This document shows, piece after piece, positions 6,652-15,761 of a DNA stretch of 29,599 nucleotides. The notes beneath the pieces were generated by a model. It was not told where the DNA came from. It ran no database searches and was given only the letters and a program-made list of their open reading frames with translations. The stretch lies in the NCBI GenBank assembly GCA_002171155.1, contig NHHF01000068.1, positions 1 through 29,599 of the forward strand, read 5' to 3'. A program made the position numbers and the translations under genes. How positions within the stretch are numbered: the stretch's first letter is position 1; each line of letters opens with the position of its first letter. The DNA is from Betaproteobacteria bacterium TMED156 (GTDB lineage Bacteria; Pseudomonadota; Gammaproteobacteria; Burkholderiales; Burkholderiaceae_A).

Positions 6652-7845
6652 ATGGGAATCTTTAAGAAAAACTCCTCCTTAATACAAACATACTCCAGAA
6701 TGGAAGTTTCGATGGATCATGGAATGGGGTGCTGGTTATATGATAAAAATGGAAAAAAATATTTAGATGCTTTGTCAGGTATAGCCGTGAATACTCTGGG
6801 CCATTCACATCCAAAATTTGTTTCAGCAATAACTGACCAAGTTCAAAAGCTAATTCACACCTCTAATCTTTATCAGATTCCCTTGCAAGAGAATTTAGCA
6901 AACGAACTTGTAAAAATTTCCAATATGGACTTAGCTTTCTTTTGCAATTCTGGACTTGAAGCTAATGAAACTGCTATTAAAATTGCTCGTAAGTTTGGGC
7001 ATAGCCTTGGATATTCTTCTCCAAAAATAATTGTATTTGAAAAATCTTTTCATGGTAGATCAATTGCAACAATTTCTGCCTCTTCAAATCCAATGATGAA
7101 AAAAGGTTTTGAGCCCTTACTTGATGGGTTTATTCGTGTCCCGTTAAATGATCTTGAAGCAATAAATAAAAACTCTGCAAAACACAAAGAAATTTGTGCT
7201 GTGTTCATTGAAACTATTCAAGGTGAAGGGGGAATAAATATACCTGAAGACTCTTTCATCAAAAAACTTAGAAAAATTTGTGATGAAAATAATTGGTTGC
7301 TGATTATGGACGAAGTTCAATGCGGCATGGGAAGAACAGGGAAATGGTTTGCGTTTGAGTGGAACAACATCAAGCCAGATATAGTTCCCTTAGCCAAAGG
7401 TCTTGGTTCCGGAATACCAGTTGGTGCAGTTTTAACGAGCAAAAATACTGGGAATTTACTAGGTCCAGGTAGTCATGGAACTACTTTTGGAGGAAATCCG
7501 CTTGCAATGAGAGCTGGCCTAGAGACTCTAAGTATAGTTCGAGAAGAAAACCTGTTATTGAATGCTCAAATTAGAGGAAAGCAATTAATTAAAAATTTAG
7601 AAAACATACTTTCAGGTACAAATGGAGTTATAGACATTAGAGGCCGTGGTTTAATGGTAGGTATTGAACTTCACCGATCATGTAAGGAATTGGCAAAAGT
7701 TGCTCTTAATGATGGGTTATTGATAAACGTCACTGAGTCAAATATTATACGTCTTCTACCACCTTTGATAATTAATTCCACAGAAGTAAATTTTTTGACA
7801 GATAAACTTGGTTCAATTATCAAAAACTTTCTTACAAATAACTAA
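6652..7845 (+). CDS. argD: Acetylornithine aminotransferase
   Basis: ArgD is a PLP enzyme that transaminates N-acetylglutamate semialdehyde to N-acetylornithine in arginine synthesis, and often acts also in lysine synthesis as DapC. The 397-residue protein shows the class-III fold markers: GIAVNTLGHSHP (44-54), NSGLEANETAIKIAR (99-113), FEKSFHGRS, ETIQGEGG, MDEVQCGMGRTG (219-230) with the PLP-contacting Asp220, and the PLP lysine in PLAKGLGSG (Lys249). THGTTFGGNP-type residues appear as SHGTTFGGNP. The start at 6652 is right because residues 10-24 align with the usual N-terminal segment before GxWLYD. No Shine-Dalgarno is visible. It leads the argD-argF-argG run. Confidence 0.95.
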   Translation: MGIFKKNSSLIQTYSRMEVSMDHGMGCWLYDKNGKKYLDALSGIAVNTLGHSHPKFVSAITDQVQKLIHTSNLYQIPLQENLANELVKISNMDLAFFCNSGLEANETAIKIARKFGHSLGYSSPKIIVFEKSFHGRSIATISASSNPMMKKGFEPLLDGFIRVPLNDLEAINKNSAKHKEICAVFIETIQGEGGINIPEDSFIKKLRKICDENNWLLIMDEVQCGMGRTGKWFAFEWNNIKPDIVPLAKGLGSGIPVGAVLTSKNTGNLLGPGSHGTTFGGNPLAMRAGLETLSIVREENLLLNAQIRGKQLIKNLENILSGTNGVIDIRGRGLMVGIELHRSCKELAKVALNDGLLINVTESNIIRLLPPLIINSTEVNFLTDKLGSIIKNFLTNN

Positions 7846-7859
7846 CCCAACAAAATTAA

Positions 7860-8759
7860 ATGCGCCACTTTTTAAAATTCTCAGACCTAAATAAAAATGA
7901 GTTAGTCTATTTACTTGAAAGGACCAAAAGGTTGAAAAATGGTCTCAACTCTTCAGATAATCATGCTCCTTTCAGAGGCAAAACATTGGTGATGATATTT
8001 GAAAAACAGTCGACTAGGACAAGGCTTTCATTCGAAATTGGCATGCAACAATTAGGTGGATCCGCAGTTTACCTTAACACACGTGATACGCAACTTGGCA
8101 GAGGTGAAGCCATAGAAGATGCAGCAAAAGTGGTTTCTCGAATGTGTGATCTTGTAATGATAAGAACTTATGAGCAAAAAACAATCGAAAGTTTTTCTAT
8201 AAACTCAAAGGTTCCAGTAATTAATGGACTCACTAATGAATACCACCCGTGTCAAATTCTCGCTGATATTTTTACTTTCACTGAGTATCGTGGATCTATT
8301 GAAAAAAAAATTGTTACTTGGATTGGAGACAAAAATAATGTTTGTAATGCATGGATTGAAGCTGCCTCAATCTTAGATTTTAATTTAAGAATATCTTGTC
8401 CTCCTGAATATCTAAAAGATATATCTACCTGCAAAAATGTCTCACTTGTTAATAACCCTTCTGATGCCTGTTCTGGTGCCGATTTAGTAACTACTGATGT
8501 ATGGACAAGTATGGGTTTCGAAAGTGAAAATGCAAAGAGGATTAAAGCTTTTCAAAACTGGAGTGTAACAAAGGAGAAAATGGCATTGGCATCACCAAAT
8601 GCTCTGTTTATGCACTGCTTGCCTGCACACAGAGGGGAAGAAGTCGATGCTGAAGTTATTGACGGACCTCAGTCTGTTGTCTGGGAAGAGGCTGAAAATC
8701 GTCTTCATGCCCAAAAAGCTTTAATGGAATATTTGTTATTAGGATTTAATTACTCATGA
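7860..8759 (+). CDS. argF: Ornithine carbamoyltransferase
   Basis: ArgF makes citrulline from ornithine and carbamoyl phosphate, the sixth step of arginine synthesis. The 299-residue protein has the carbamoyl-phosphate motif STRTR (51-55), the HPCQ motif (129-132), and the ornithine-binding [11 protein letters not shown] region (His252-Cys253-Leu254-Pro255). DVWTSMGFE (residues about 213-221) is also typical. Length matches the short anabolic form. It follows argD by 14 nt and overlaps argG by 4 nt (ATGA), which implies translational coupling. Confidence 0.97.
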   Translation: MRHFLKFSDLNKNELVYLLERTKRLKNGLNSSDNHAPFRGKTLVMIFEKQSTRTRLSFEIGMQQLGGSAVYLNTRDTQLGRGEAIEDAAKVVSRMCDLVMIRTYEQKTIESFSINSKVPVINGLTNEYHPCQILADIFTFTEYRGSIEKKIVTWIGDKNNVCNAWIEAASILDFNLRISCPPEYLKDISTCKNVSLVNNPSDACSGADLVTTDVWTSMGFESENAKRIKAFQNWSVTKEKMALASPNALFMHCLPAHRGEEVDAEVIDGPQSVVWEEAENRLHAQKALMEYLLLGFNYS

Positions 8760-9958
8760 AAAAAGTGAAAAAAATTATATTGGCTTATTCGGGAGGACTT
8801 GATACCTCTGTGATACTTAAATGGCTTCAAGATCATCATGGTTTTGAGGTTATTACTTTTACTGCAGACATAGGTCAAGGTGAGGAATTGAGCCCGGCAA
8901 GAGAAAAAGCAATGAGATTAGGCGTGAAAAAAATTTTTATTAAAGATTTAAGAGAAGAATTTGTTAAGGACTTCGTTTTTCCAATGTTTAGGGCAAATAC
9001 TGTGTACGAAGGAGAATATTTATTAGGAACTTCAATTGCCAGGCCTTTAATAGCGAAATACCTAGTTGAAATAGCAAAAAAAGAAAATACCAATTTGATA
9101 GCTCACGGAGCTACAGGAAAGGGTAACGACCAAATTCGTTTTGAATTAGGTGCTTACGCTCTTTTTCCCAATGTCAAAATTATTGCCCCATGGAGAGAAT
9201 GGGAACTTAACTCAAGAGAAAAATTACTCAATTATGCAGTTACTCATAACATTCCGGTGGACTTCAAAAAGAGGAAGGGGGACGCTCCATTTTCCATGGA
9301 TGCAAATTTGTTACACATTTCTTATGAAGGTGGTGAGTTGGAAGATACCAAGAATTCGGCACCAGAAAAAGGTCTCTGGAGAATAACTAATCCAATAGAA
9401 AAAACACCGTCTAAACCTGAAGACTTAAAAATAAGTTTTAAAAATGGGGACCCTATTTCAATAAACGATACCAAGTTAAAACCCCACGAACTTCTATCAC
9501 TCCTAAATAAAAAAGGAGGTTTGCATGGTGTTGGTAGATTAGATATGGTGGAAAATAGATATTTAGGAATTAAGTCTCGAGGTTGTTATGAAACTCCTGG
9601 TGGAACAATACTGTTAAAGGCACGTAGGGCTATGGAGTCAATCACCCTTGACAGAGAACTTACACATTTAAAAGATGATTTGATGCCCAGATATGCAAGA
9701 CTTATCTATAATGGATATTGGTGGGCTCCAGAGAGATATGCTTTGCAAGAACTAATTAACTTTACTCAAAAACTAGTGAGTGGATATGTAGTGGTGCGAT
9801 TGCACAAAGGTAATGTAAGTATTCGATCAAGATACTCCCCCAAATCTATGTATAAAAGACAGTTATCAACATTTGAAGATGATCAAGGTAGCTTCAATCA
9901 AAAAGATGCCGAGGGTTTTATAAAATTAAATGCCTTAAGAATGAGAATAAACAAATAA
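8756..9958 (+). CDS. argG: Argininosuccinate synthase
   Basis: ArgG joins citrulline and aspartate using ATP to form argininosuccinate. The 400-residue protein has the N-type ATP pyrophosphatase loop YSGGLDTS (11-18), [27 protein letters not shown] for citrulline/aspartate binding, and [17 protein letters not shown] with YETPGGTIL. The 4-nt overlap with argF indicates one operon. It is the ~400-residue type, not the longer E. coli type. The final enzyme, argininosuccinate lyase (argH), is not in the window. Confidence 0.97.
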   Translation: MKKVKKIILAYSGGLDTSVILKWLQDHHGFEVITFTADIGQGEELSPAREKAMRLGVKKIFIKDLREEFVKDFVFPMFRANTVYEGEYLLGTSIARPLIAKYLVEIAKKENTNLIAHGATGKGNDQIRFELGAYALFPNVKIIAPWREWELNSREKLLNYAVTHNIPVDFKKRKGDAPFSMDANLLHISYEGGELEDTKNSAPEKGLWRITNPIEKTPSKPEDLKISFKNGDPISINDTKLKPHELLSLLNKKGGLHGVGRLDMVENRYLGIKSRGCYETPGGTILLKARRAMESITLDRELTHLKDDLMPRYARLIYNGYWWAPERYALQELINFTQKLVSGYVVVRLHKGNVSIRSRYSPKSMYKRQLSTFEDDQGSFNQKDAEGFIKLNALRMRINK

Positions 9959-9970
9959 AGAAAACAAAAA

Positions 9971-10456
9971 ATGCCATCATTTGACATCACAGTACAAGTT
10001 AATAAAACCGAGGTTAGAAATTCAATAGATCAAGCTTCAAAAGAAATTCAAAATAGATTTGATTTTAAGAACACTAGTGCTGAGATTAAGTTTATAGATA
10101 ATGAAATTACATGTATGGCTGACAACGATTTTCAGCTTTCCCAGTTGCAAGATGTTTTTTATTCCAAATGTGCAAAAAGAAAGGTTGATATTCGTCTATT
10201 CAATCATGGAGATAAAACAAAAATTTCAGGCAATAAGGTTAAGCAGAATATTACTATAATGAATGGAATTAAAATGGAGGATGCAAAGAAAATTGTCCAA
10301 AAAATTAAACTTATGAAAATAAAAGTTCAGTCATCTATTCAAGGTGACTTGATTCGAGTGTCTGGTTCAAAAAAAGATTTACTTCAAGATGTCATTTCAT
10401 TATTAAAAAAAGAAATAAAGTACCTACCATTGATCTTTGAAAATTTCAGAGATTAA
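9971..10456 (+). CDS. yajQ: YajQ/UPF0234 nucleotide-binding protein
   Basis: This 161-residue protein belongs to the YajQ family; some members bind cyclic-di-GMP or nucleotides, and the role in this organism is unknown. Family markers are [20 protein letters not shown] at the N-terminus, [12 protein letters not shown], the segment KRKVDIRLF, and [20 protein letters not shown] at the C-terminus. It follows argG by 12 nt and is probably co-transcribed. Its 3' end overlaps the convergent dxs by 11 bp. A YajQ gene downstream of argG is a familiar betaproteobacterial arrangement (recalled). Confidence 0.94.
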   Translation: MPSFDITVQVNKTEVRNSIDQASKEIQNRFDFKNTSAEIKFIDNEITCMADNDFQLSQLQDVFYSKCAKRKVDIRLFNHGDKTKISGNKVKQNITIMNGIKMEDAKKIVQKIKLMKIKVQSSIQGDLIRVSGSKKDLLQDVISLLKKEIKYLPLIFENFRD

Positions 10457-12380
10457 TTTTTTGATTTTTCAGGTAGCTCTCAACAGAGCTTTTTATTCCA
10501 TCTGAATCAAGCCCTTCTCTTTTTAATAATGTTTCACAATCGCCTTGTTCTATATTTCTATCCGGTAATCCTAAATGCAAAAAGTGGATTTCATTTTTTA
10601 CATAAGGTCTAATTGAAATCAGTGCCTCAAGACATGCAGAACCTGCACCTCCCATCCTTACGTGTTCCTCAACAGTAACAATTAAGTCATGATTACTAGC
10701 AACTTTCTGTAGCATTTTTAAATCTAAAGGTTTTACAAAGCGCATATTAATTACTGTTGCATTTAAAATGTTTGCAGCTTCCAAACATGGTTGTACCATT
10801 GAACCAAAAGCTAAAAATGCTATGCGCTCACCGAACTTTTTGTTTTGATTGGAATTTTCTAAGATATGCTCTCGGCACTTTTCAGCATTTCCTATAACTA
10901 AAGGTTTTGATGCATCTTCATTCTCTAACGAAATACCAGGCCCAGATCCTCGGGGATATCTAATTGCGACAGGTCCTTCACATATTATCGCCGTATGTAA
11001 CATTCTTCTGCATTCCAATTCGTCTTTTGGTGTCATTACAGTCATATTAGGAACACAACGCAAATAACTTAAATCATATGCACCAACATGAGTAGCTCCA
11101 TCAGCACCTACCAAACCTGCTCTATCAATAGCAAAAACAACATTTAAATTTTGAAGAGCCACGTCATGAATTAGTTGATCATATGCACGTTGAAGAAATG
11201 TAGAATATATTGCAACAATAGGTTTTAAACCTTCACAAGCCAAACCGGCAGCAAAAGTAACTGCATGCTGCTCTGCTATTCCAACGTCGAAATATCTATC
11301 GGGGTAAAGGCTTGCAAACTTCAACATACCAGAACCTTCTCTCATTGCCGGAGTTATTCCGACAATTTTTGAATTTTCGGCAGCAGCGTCACACAGCCAA
11401 TCTCCAAAAACTTTTGAATAAGTAATTTTTTTTGGTTTTTTTGAAGGAAGTATACCAATAGATGGATCAAAACTGCTGGGGCCATGATAAAGAATTGGGT
11501 CATTCTCAGCTTTAACATAACCTTTACCCTTTTTTGTAACAACGTGTAAAAACTGAGGCCCTTTTAAAGCTCTAAGATTTTGAAGTGCTGGTATCATTGA
11601 ATCTAAATCGTGACCATCTATAGGCCCAAAATAGTTGAATCCAAATTCTTCAAATAATGTGCTCGGTGTTAGAAACCCTTTAGCACCTCCTTCAAGTTTC
11701 TTTGCCATTTCTAAAACAGGAGGCATAACCCTCAAAAATTGTTTACTAAACTCCCTAGCTTTGGAGTAAATTTTTCCTGTCAACAACCTTGCAAGATAAT
11801 TACTAAGTGCTCCAACTGGTGGTGATATCGACATATCATTATCATTAAGAATTACTAGTATGTCTAAATCTTTGTTGCCATTTCCAGCATTATTGAGTGC
11901 TTCAAATGCCATACCTGCACTCATGGCACCATCTCCAATAATAGCAACATGTCTTCTTCTTCTTTCTCCAGTATGTTCATTTGCTAATTTTGATCCCACT
12001 GCCATTCCTAAAACTGCAGAAATTGAAGTAGAGGAATGTGCAGTTCCAAAAGCGTCATATTTACTTTCTTCTCTCCTAGGGAACCCAGACATTCCATCAG
12101 TTTTTCTCAAAGTTGACATCATGTCTTTTCTACCAGTCAAAATTTTGTGGGCATAACTTTGGTGGCCTACATCCCAAACCAACCTATCACGAGGTGTGTC
12201 GTACACATAATGAAGGGCTACTGTCAATTCAACAGTCCCTAAATTAGAAGATAAATGCCCACCAGTTTTTGACACTGAATTTAAAATGTAATTTCTCAGT
12301 TCTGATGTAATTTGTTTCAAGTCCCCTCTACTAAGTTTTTTTAATTGTTCGGGGAAAAATTTTGAATTAAGTAATTTCAT
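10446..12380 (-). CDS. dxs: 1-deoxy-D-xylulose-5-phosphate synthase
   Basis: Dxs condenses pyruvate and glyceraldehyde 3-phosphate, using thiamine diphosphate, at the entry to the MEP isoprenoid pathway; its product also feeds thiamine and pyridoxal synthesis. The 644-residue protein has GHLSSNLG (41-48), the thiamine diphosphate motif starting GDGAMSAG (149-156) and reaching LNDNDMSIS, then GPIDGHDL. The transketolase central part includes the catalytic Glu in [15 protein letters not shown] (Glu370) and [19 protein letters not shown]. It is the last gene of the xseB-ispA-dxs operon, 19 nt after ispA. It is complete and of normal length. Confidence 0.98.
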   Translation of the reverse strand: MKLLNSKFFPEQLKKLSRGDLKQITSELRNYILNSVSKTGGHLSSNLGTVELTVALHYVYDTPRDRLVWDVGHQSYAHKILTGRKDMMSTLRKTDGMSGFPRREESKYDAFGTAHSSTSISAVLGMAVGSKLANEHTGERRRRHVAIIGDGAMSAGMAFEALNNAGNGNKDLDILVILNDNDMSISPPVGALSNYLARLLTGKIYSKAREFSKQFLRVMPPVLEMAKKLEGGAKGFLTPSTLFEEFGFNYFGPIDGHDLDSMIPALQNLRALKGPQFLHVVTKKGKGYVKAENDPILYHGPSSFDPSIGILPSKKPKKITYSKVFGDWLCDAAAENSKIVGITPAMREGSGMLKFASLYPDRYFDVGIAEQHAVTFAAGLACEGLKPIVAIYSTFLQRAYDQLIHDVALQNLNVVFAIDRAGLVGADGATHVGAYDLSYLRCVPNMTVMTPKDELECRRMLHTAIICEGPVAIRYPRGSGPGISLENEDASKPLVIGNAEKCREHILENSNQNKKFGERIAFLAFGSMVQPCLEAANILNATVINMRFVKPLDLKMLQKVASNHDLIVTVEEHVRMGGAGSACLEALISIRPYVKNEIHFLHLGLPDRNIEQGDCETLLKREGLDSDGIKSSVESYLKNQKINL

Positions 12381-12399
12381 TCTCTATTAAAACCTATAT

Positions 12400-13371
12400 T
12401 TAATTATTTCTGTAAGTTAAATCCTTGGCTAATGTTCTTAATGCATCAGCATTTGAGTCTATTTTTTTTATTGAAGTTAATGCATCGTCAATTAATTTAT
12501 CTGCATATTTTTGAGCCTTGTGTACCCCTAATAATTGAACGAAATTTGGTTTTTGCAGATCAGAGTCGCGGCCAATTTTTTTTCCTAAAGATTCTTCTTT
12601 GCCTGTTGCATCAAGAATATCATCAACTATCTGAAAGGCTAGTCCAAGACTCTTGGCAAATAGAACAAAATTTGAGGCGTAAATCAACTTTTGATTTTCA
12701 ACCTCGGATAGTATTAAACCCATTGACACTGCTGCCTCCAAAAGTGCACCAGTTTTCATTCTGTGCATAAATTTCAATTCTGAGAGATCAATTTTTTTTT
12801 TAACAACTGCAATGTCAACTACTTGGCCACCTGCCATTCCATTAGCTCCGCTTGCCCAAGAAAGTGTTTTTAACAACTTAAATCTTTTTAAATGTGATTC
12901 TTCTCGAGATGTTAAAATTTGAAAAGCCATTGTTTGAAGAGCATCACCGACAAGCATTGCCATTGCTTCTCCAAATTTAACATGACAACTTGGACGACCT
13001 CTTCTTAATTCATCATCATCTAAACATGGTAAGTCATCATGAACTAATGAAAAAGCATGAATACATTCAATAGCCGCTGCAGAATCAATTATTAGTCTTG
13101 AATGCTCTGTATTGTTCCTATCATCGGTAATTTCTTCGTAAGATTTTCCACATAATGCCTCTACTGTTAATATTACAAGGATACCTCTAATTCTTTTCCC
13201 TCCCGTAAGGGAGTACTGCATTGCTTCCCAAAATGTAGAAATAATAGAACTTATTTTTTTTTTTGATAATAATGCCTCATAAGCGTACTCAGATGAAAGA
13301 CTTTTAACTGCCTCTTTCAATCTTAAATCAATCAAATCCCTATATTTTTTTTTCCAGTCTGTATTCTTCAT
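12400..13371 (-). CDS. ispA: Farnesyl diphosphate synthase (polyprenyl synthetase)
   Basis: IspA extends dimethylallyl/isopentenyl diphosphate to geranyl and farnesyl diphosphate, the precursor for ubiquinone side chains and undecaprenyl phosphate. The 323-residue protein contains GGKRIRG (57-63), the first Asp-rich motif in VHDDLPCLDDDELRRGRP (110-127) and the second in FQIVDDILD (246-254). MKTGALLEA is also present. The short first motif (DDxxxxD) fits bacterial FPP synthase. Its N-terminus is about 20 residues longer than in E. coli IspA, with a Lys-rich start; a later start cannot be excluded. It is co-oriented with xseB and dxs with gaps of 18-19 nt. Confidence 0.95.
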   Translation of the reverse strand: MKNTDWKKKYRDLIDLRLKEAVKSLSSEYAYEALLSKKKISSIISTFWEAMQYSLTGGKRIRGILVILTVEALCGKSYEEITDDRNNTEHSRLIIDSAAAIECIHAFSLVHDDLPCLDDDELRRGRPSCHVKFGEAMAMLVGDALQTMAFQILTSREESHLKRFKLLKTLSWASGANGMAGGQVVDIAVVKKKIDLSELKFMHRMKTGALLEAAVSMGLILSEVENQKLIYASNFVLFAKSLGLAFQIVDDILDATGKEESLGKKIGRDSDLQKPNFVQLLGVHKAQKYADKLIDDALTSIKKIDSNADALRTLAKDLTYRNN

Positions 13372-13389
13372 TTTAGTTTAAAGTTTTTC

Positions 13390-13686
13390 TCATTTCTTAA
13401 GAATATCTTGGCGTAAGATAGTTTTTTCTTCCTGGTTATCAATAATTTCTAATTCATCTTTTACATTACTTAGTAAATAATTGGCTCGCTTCATTAATGA
13501 AACTGCAAGTTTATATTTTTCAATCGCTTCACTTAATTCCAAACCTCCAGATTCTAATTCGTTAGACAAAAACTCAACTTTTTTGAGGCATTCTTCAAAG
13601 GAATAATCTGTAGTTTTAAAATTATGCTCATTTACTTTGGAATCTGATGTTTCCCCCCCTTTCTCTAAACCTTTGGTTTTACTCAT
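13390..13686 (-). CDS. xseB: Exonuclease VII small subunit
   Basis: XseB is the small subunit of exonuclease VII and partners XseA (1735-2949). The 98-residue protein has the family core: YSFEECLKKVEFLSNELESG (28-47), LELSEAIEKYKLAVSLMKRA, then LSNVKDELEII, forming two helices. The N-terminal 25 residues are a low-complexity charged extension; the true start could be slightly later, but this ATG is the best candidate. It heads the xseB-ispA-dxs operon, an arrangement conserved widely in proteobacteria. Confidence 0.92.
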   Translation of the reverse strand: MSKTKGLEKGGETSDSKVNEHNFKTTDYSFEECLKKVEFLSNELESGGLELSEAIEKYKLAVSLMKRANYLLSNVKDELEIIDNQEEKTILRQDILKK

Positions 13687-13817
13687 TTTTATCCTTAGAA
13701 TTTATATTCTGTATTTTTTTCTAATAGTTTTGCTTTATTTCAGAATATATTAACTGCCAATTGATGATATATGATCATTATTAAAATTGTATATATTAAA
13801 AATTTTGAGGAGAGGTT
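13687..13817. promoter_or_regulatory. Divergent promoter gap between xseB and the Rieske oxygenase gene
   Basis: This 131-bp, extremely AT-rich gap must hold the promoters for both divergent units. On the plus strand TTGATG (13761-13766) is followed 15 nt later by TAAAAT, a possible sigma-70 promoter with a short spacer. TTGAGGAGAGG (13805-13815) is an unusually good ribosome-binding site for the Rieske gene, supporting its TTG start. No other structure was recognised. Confidence 0.35.
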
Positions 13818-14918
13818 TTGTTGCCAAAACAAAAAAAACTTAATAATTTCAATTCCGTATTACCCAACTCCGCATACTTTAAGGACGAATATTTAAAATT
13901 GGAACTTGACACTTGCTTTAAAAACTCGCCGAAATACGTAGGTCACGAATTAATGGTTCCAGATAATGGTAATTTTTTCTCACTTCCACAAGAGAATCAT
14001 AAAAGAATTCTTGTGAGGGATCAAAATGAAATTCTTCTTATTTCTAACCTATGTAAACATAGACAAGCAATTATGCTGGAAGGTCAGGGTTCAATAAGGA
14101 ATATAGTATGTCCTATTCATGGATGGACTTACGAGTTATCAGGTAAATTGAAAGGCGCACCTTATTTCGCAAAGACTCCTTGTGCAGCTTTAGAAAAAAC
14201 TGAAATTTACAACTGGAAAGGGATGTTGTTTGAAAAAAATAATTATCTCAAGAATTTTTTTGAAAAAATTCCGTTTTCCAAAGAGCTTAGTTTCGATGGC
14301 TATGTTCTAAAAGACATCAAAAAACACGTCTGCAACTATAACTGGAAAACATTTATTGAAGTTTATTTGGACGATTATCATGTAAATTCTTATCATCCAG
14401 GACTGGGGAATTTCGTAGACTGTCAGAATTTGACATGGCGATTTGATGATCAATATAGCATTCAAGCTGTTGGCATTTCCGATTTATCTAACCATTCAAC
14501 TCCTAACTATGAAAAATTTAGTCAATTGGTAAAAAAAATATATGATGGAAAGTTACCAAAATTTGGAGCAATTTGGTTGTTAATTTATCCTAATTTAATG
14601 TTGGAGTGGTACCCTAAATCTCTTGTTGTAAGCTCTCTTTATCCTTTATCACCTCAAAAAACAATCAATATTACAGAATTTTATTATCCTGAGGAAATTA
14701 GTTTTTTTGATGATGAATTCATAGAAGCACAACAAAATGCTTATAATGAAACTGTTGTTGAAGATGATGAAATAGCTATAAAACTTGAGAAAGGTAAAAA
14801 AAGTCTTCTTGAGGATAATTTAAATAATAATGGACCTTATCATACTGAATTGGAAGCCGGTATTCCGTACTTTCATGAGTTTATGAATCGTAATTGCTAT
14901 AGCATAGAAAAAATTTAA
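13818..14918 (+). CDS. Rieske-type aromatic ring-hydroxylating oxygenase, alpha-subunit-like
   Basis: This 366-residue protein has a Rieske [2Fe-2S] domain followed by a mononuclear non-heme iron domain. The Rieske ligands are in CKHR (Cys79, His81) and CPIHGWTY (Cys98, His101). The catalytic iron site is NWKTFIEVYLDDYHVNSYHP with His188 and His193, and Asp316/Asp317 in VVEDDEIAIKLEKG is the probable third ligand. Such enzymes add oxygen to aromatic rings, or oxidise choline-like or other substrates, using electrons from a reductase. No reductase is adjacent and the substrate is unknown. The start is TTG at 13818 or 13821, 2-5 nt after GAGGAGAGG. A Rieske gene beside xseB-ispA-dxs is conserved in Burkholderiales (recalled). 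The sulfurtransferase gene follows 6 nt downstream. Confidence 0.9.
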   Translation: MLPKQKKLNNFNSVLPNSAYFKDEYLKLELDTCFKNSPKYVGHELMVPDNGNFFSLPQENHKRILVRDQNEILLISNLCKHRQAIMLEGQGSIRNIVCPIHGWTYELSGKLKGAPYFAKTPCAALEKTEIYNWKGMLFEKNNYLKNFFEKIPFSKELSFDGYVLKDIKKHVCNYNWKTFIEVYLDDYHVNSYHPGLGNFVDCQNLTWRFDDQYSIQAVGISDLSNHSTPNYEKFSQLVKKIYDGKLPKFGAIWLLIYPNLMLEWYPKSLVVSSLYPLSPQKTINITEFYYPEEISFFDDEFIEAQQNAYNETVVEDDEIAIKLEKGKKSLLEDNLNNNGPYHTELEAGIPYFHEFMNRNCYSIEKI

Positions 14919-14924
14919 AAAAAT

Positions 14925-15761
14925 ATGAATCCTTTAATTAGCGTAGATGAAATTAAAAAAAACTCTCAGAATATCATTTTAGTAGATTGCCGTTTTGATT
15001 TATTAAGTCCAAATAAGGGTAAGCAAGATTTTGAAACAGGTCACATTCCAGGATCTTTTTTTGCAAATTTAGAAAATCTTTGTCATGACAACAGCTTAAT
15101 TTCTGATGGAAGACATCCACTTCCTCACAAAAAAAAATTTATTGATCTTTTGAAAAGTTTTGGTGCAAACAATGAAAGTTTGATTGTTAGTTTTGATAAT
15201 TCGCACAATATTTTTGCTTGCCGTTTTTGGTGGATGTGCAAATGGATTGGACATATGAATTGTGGAGTACTAGACGGTGGAATTAATGCTTGGATTGAAA
15301 AAGGTAACCAATTAGTTGCTGGATTCTTCCCAAAAAATTTGAGTGGTAGTATTTCAATTCGTCCAACCTTAACAACTGAGTGGAAAGTTGAGATGATCAA
15401 AAGTTGGGTGAAATCTGGTTGCAATGGTGAAATTTGTACATTGATTGACGCACGATCATCGAAAAGATTTAATGGGAAAGAGGAACCTATTGATCCAAAA
15501 GCTGGGCATATCAAAGGTGCGATTAATAGACCATACATGGAAAATCTTGAAGAAAATGGAAAATTCAAGTCCCCAAAAAAATTAAGAAATGATTTCGATA
15601 CGCTCTTGAAAAATAAATTTCCCTCCTCAGTGGTTCACACATGTGGCTCTGGTATTAGTGCATGTCATAATTTAGTTGCAATGGAAGTTGCAGGTTTGCC
15701 AGGTAGTTCTTTGTATGTTGGTTCTTGGAGTCAATGGTGTTATCAGGGCATCGAAACATAG
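14925..15761 (+). CDS. Two-domain rhodanese sulfurtransferase (3-mercaptopyruvate type)
   Basis: This 278-residue protein has two rhodanese domains. The N-terminal, inactive domain includes VDCRFDL, GHIPGSFFANLENL and DGRHPLP. The C-terminal, catalytic domain includes IDARSSKRFNG, GHIKGAINRPY and the active-site loop CGSGISACH with Cys240. The loop CGSG(I/V)(S/T)A is typical of 3-mercaptopyruvate sulfurtransferase; thiosulfate sulfurtransferase usually has a charged CRKG loop. The protein moves sulfur from 3-mercaptopyruvate to acceptors such as thiols or cyanide. It is likely translated with the Rieske gene just upstream, and its 3' end overlaps the convergent dnaB by 19 bp. Physiological role here is unknown. 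Confidence 0.92.
   Translation: MNPLISVDEIKKNSQNIILVDCRFDLLSPNKGKQDFETGHIPGSFFANLENLCHDNSLISDGRHPLPHKKKFIDLLKSFGANNESLIVSFDNSHNIFACRFWWMCKWIGHMNCGVLDGGINAWIEKGNQLVAGFFPKNLSGSISIRPTLTTEWKVEMIKSWVKSGCNGEICTLIDARSSKRFNGKEEPIDPKAGHIKGAINRPYMENLEENGKFKSPKKLRNDFDTLLKNKFPSSVVHTCGSGISACHNLVAMEVAGLPGSSLYVGSWSQWCYQGIET

Noticed and set aside
15125..15568. 147-codon minus-strand ORF inside the sulfurtransferase gene
   Set aside because: It is antisense to a well-conserved rhodanese protein and has no recognisable domain.
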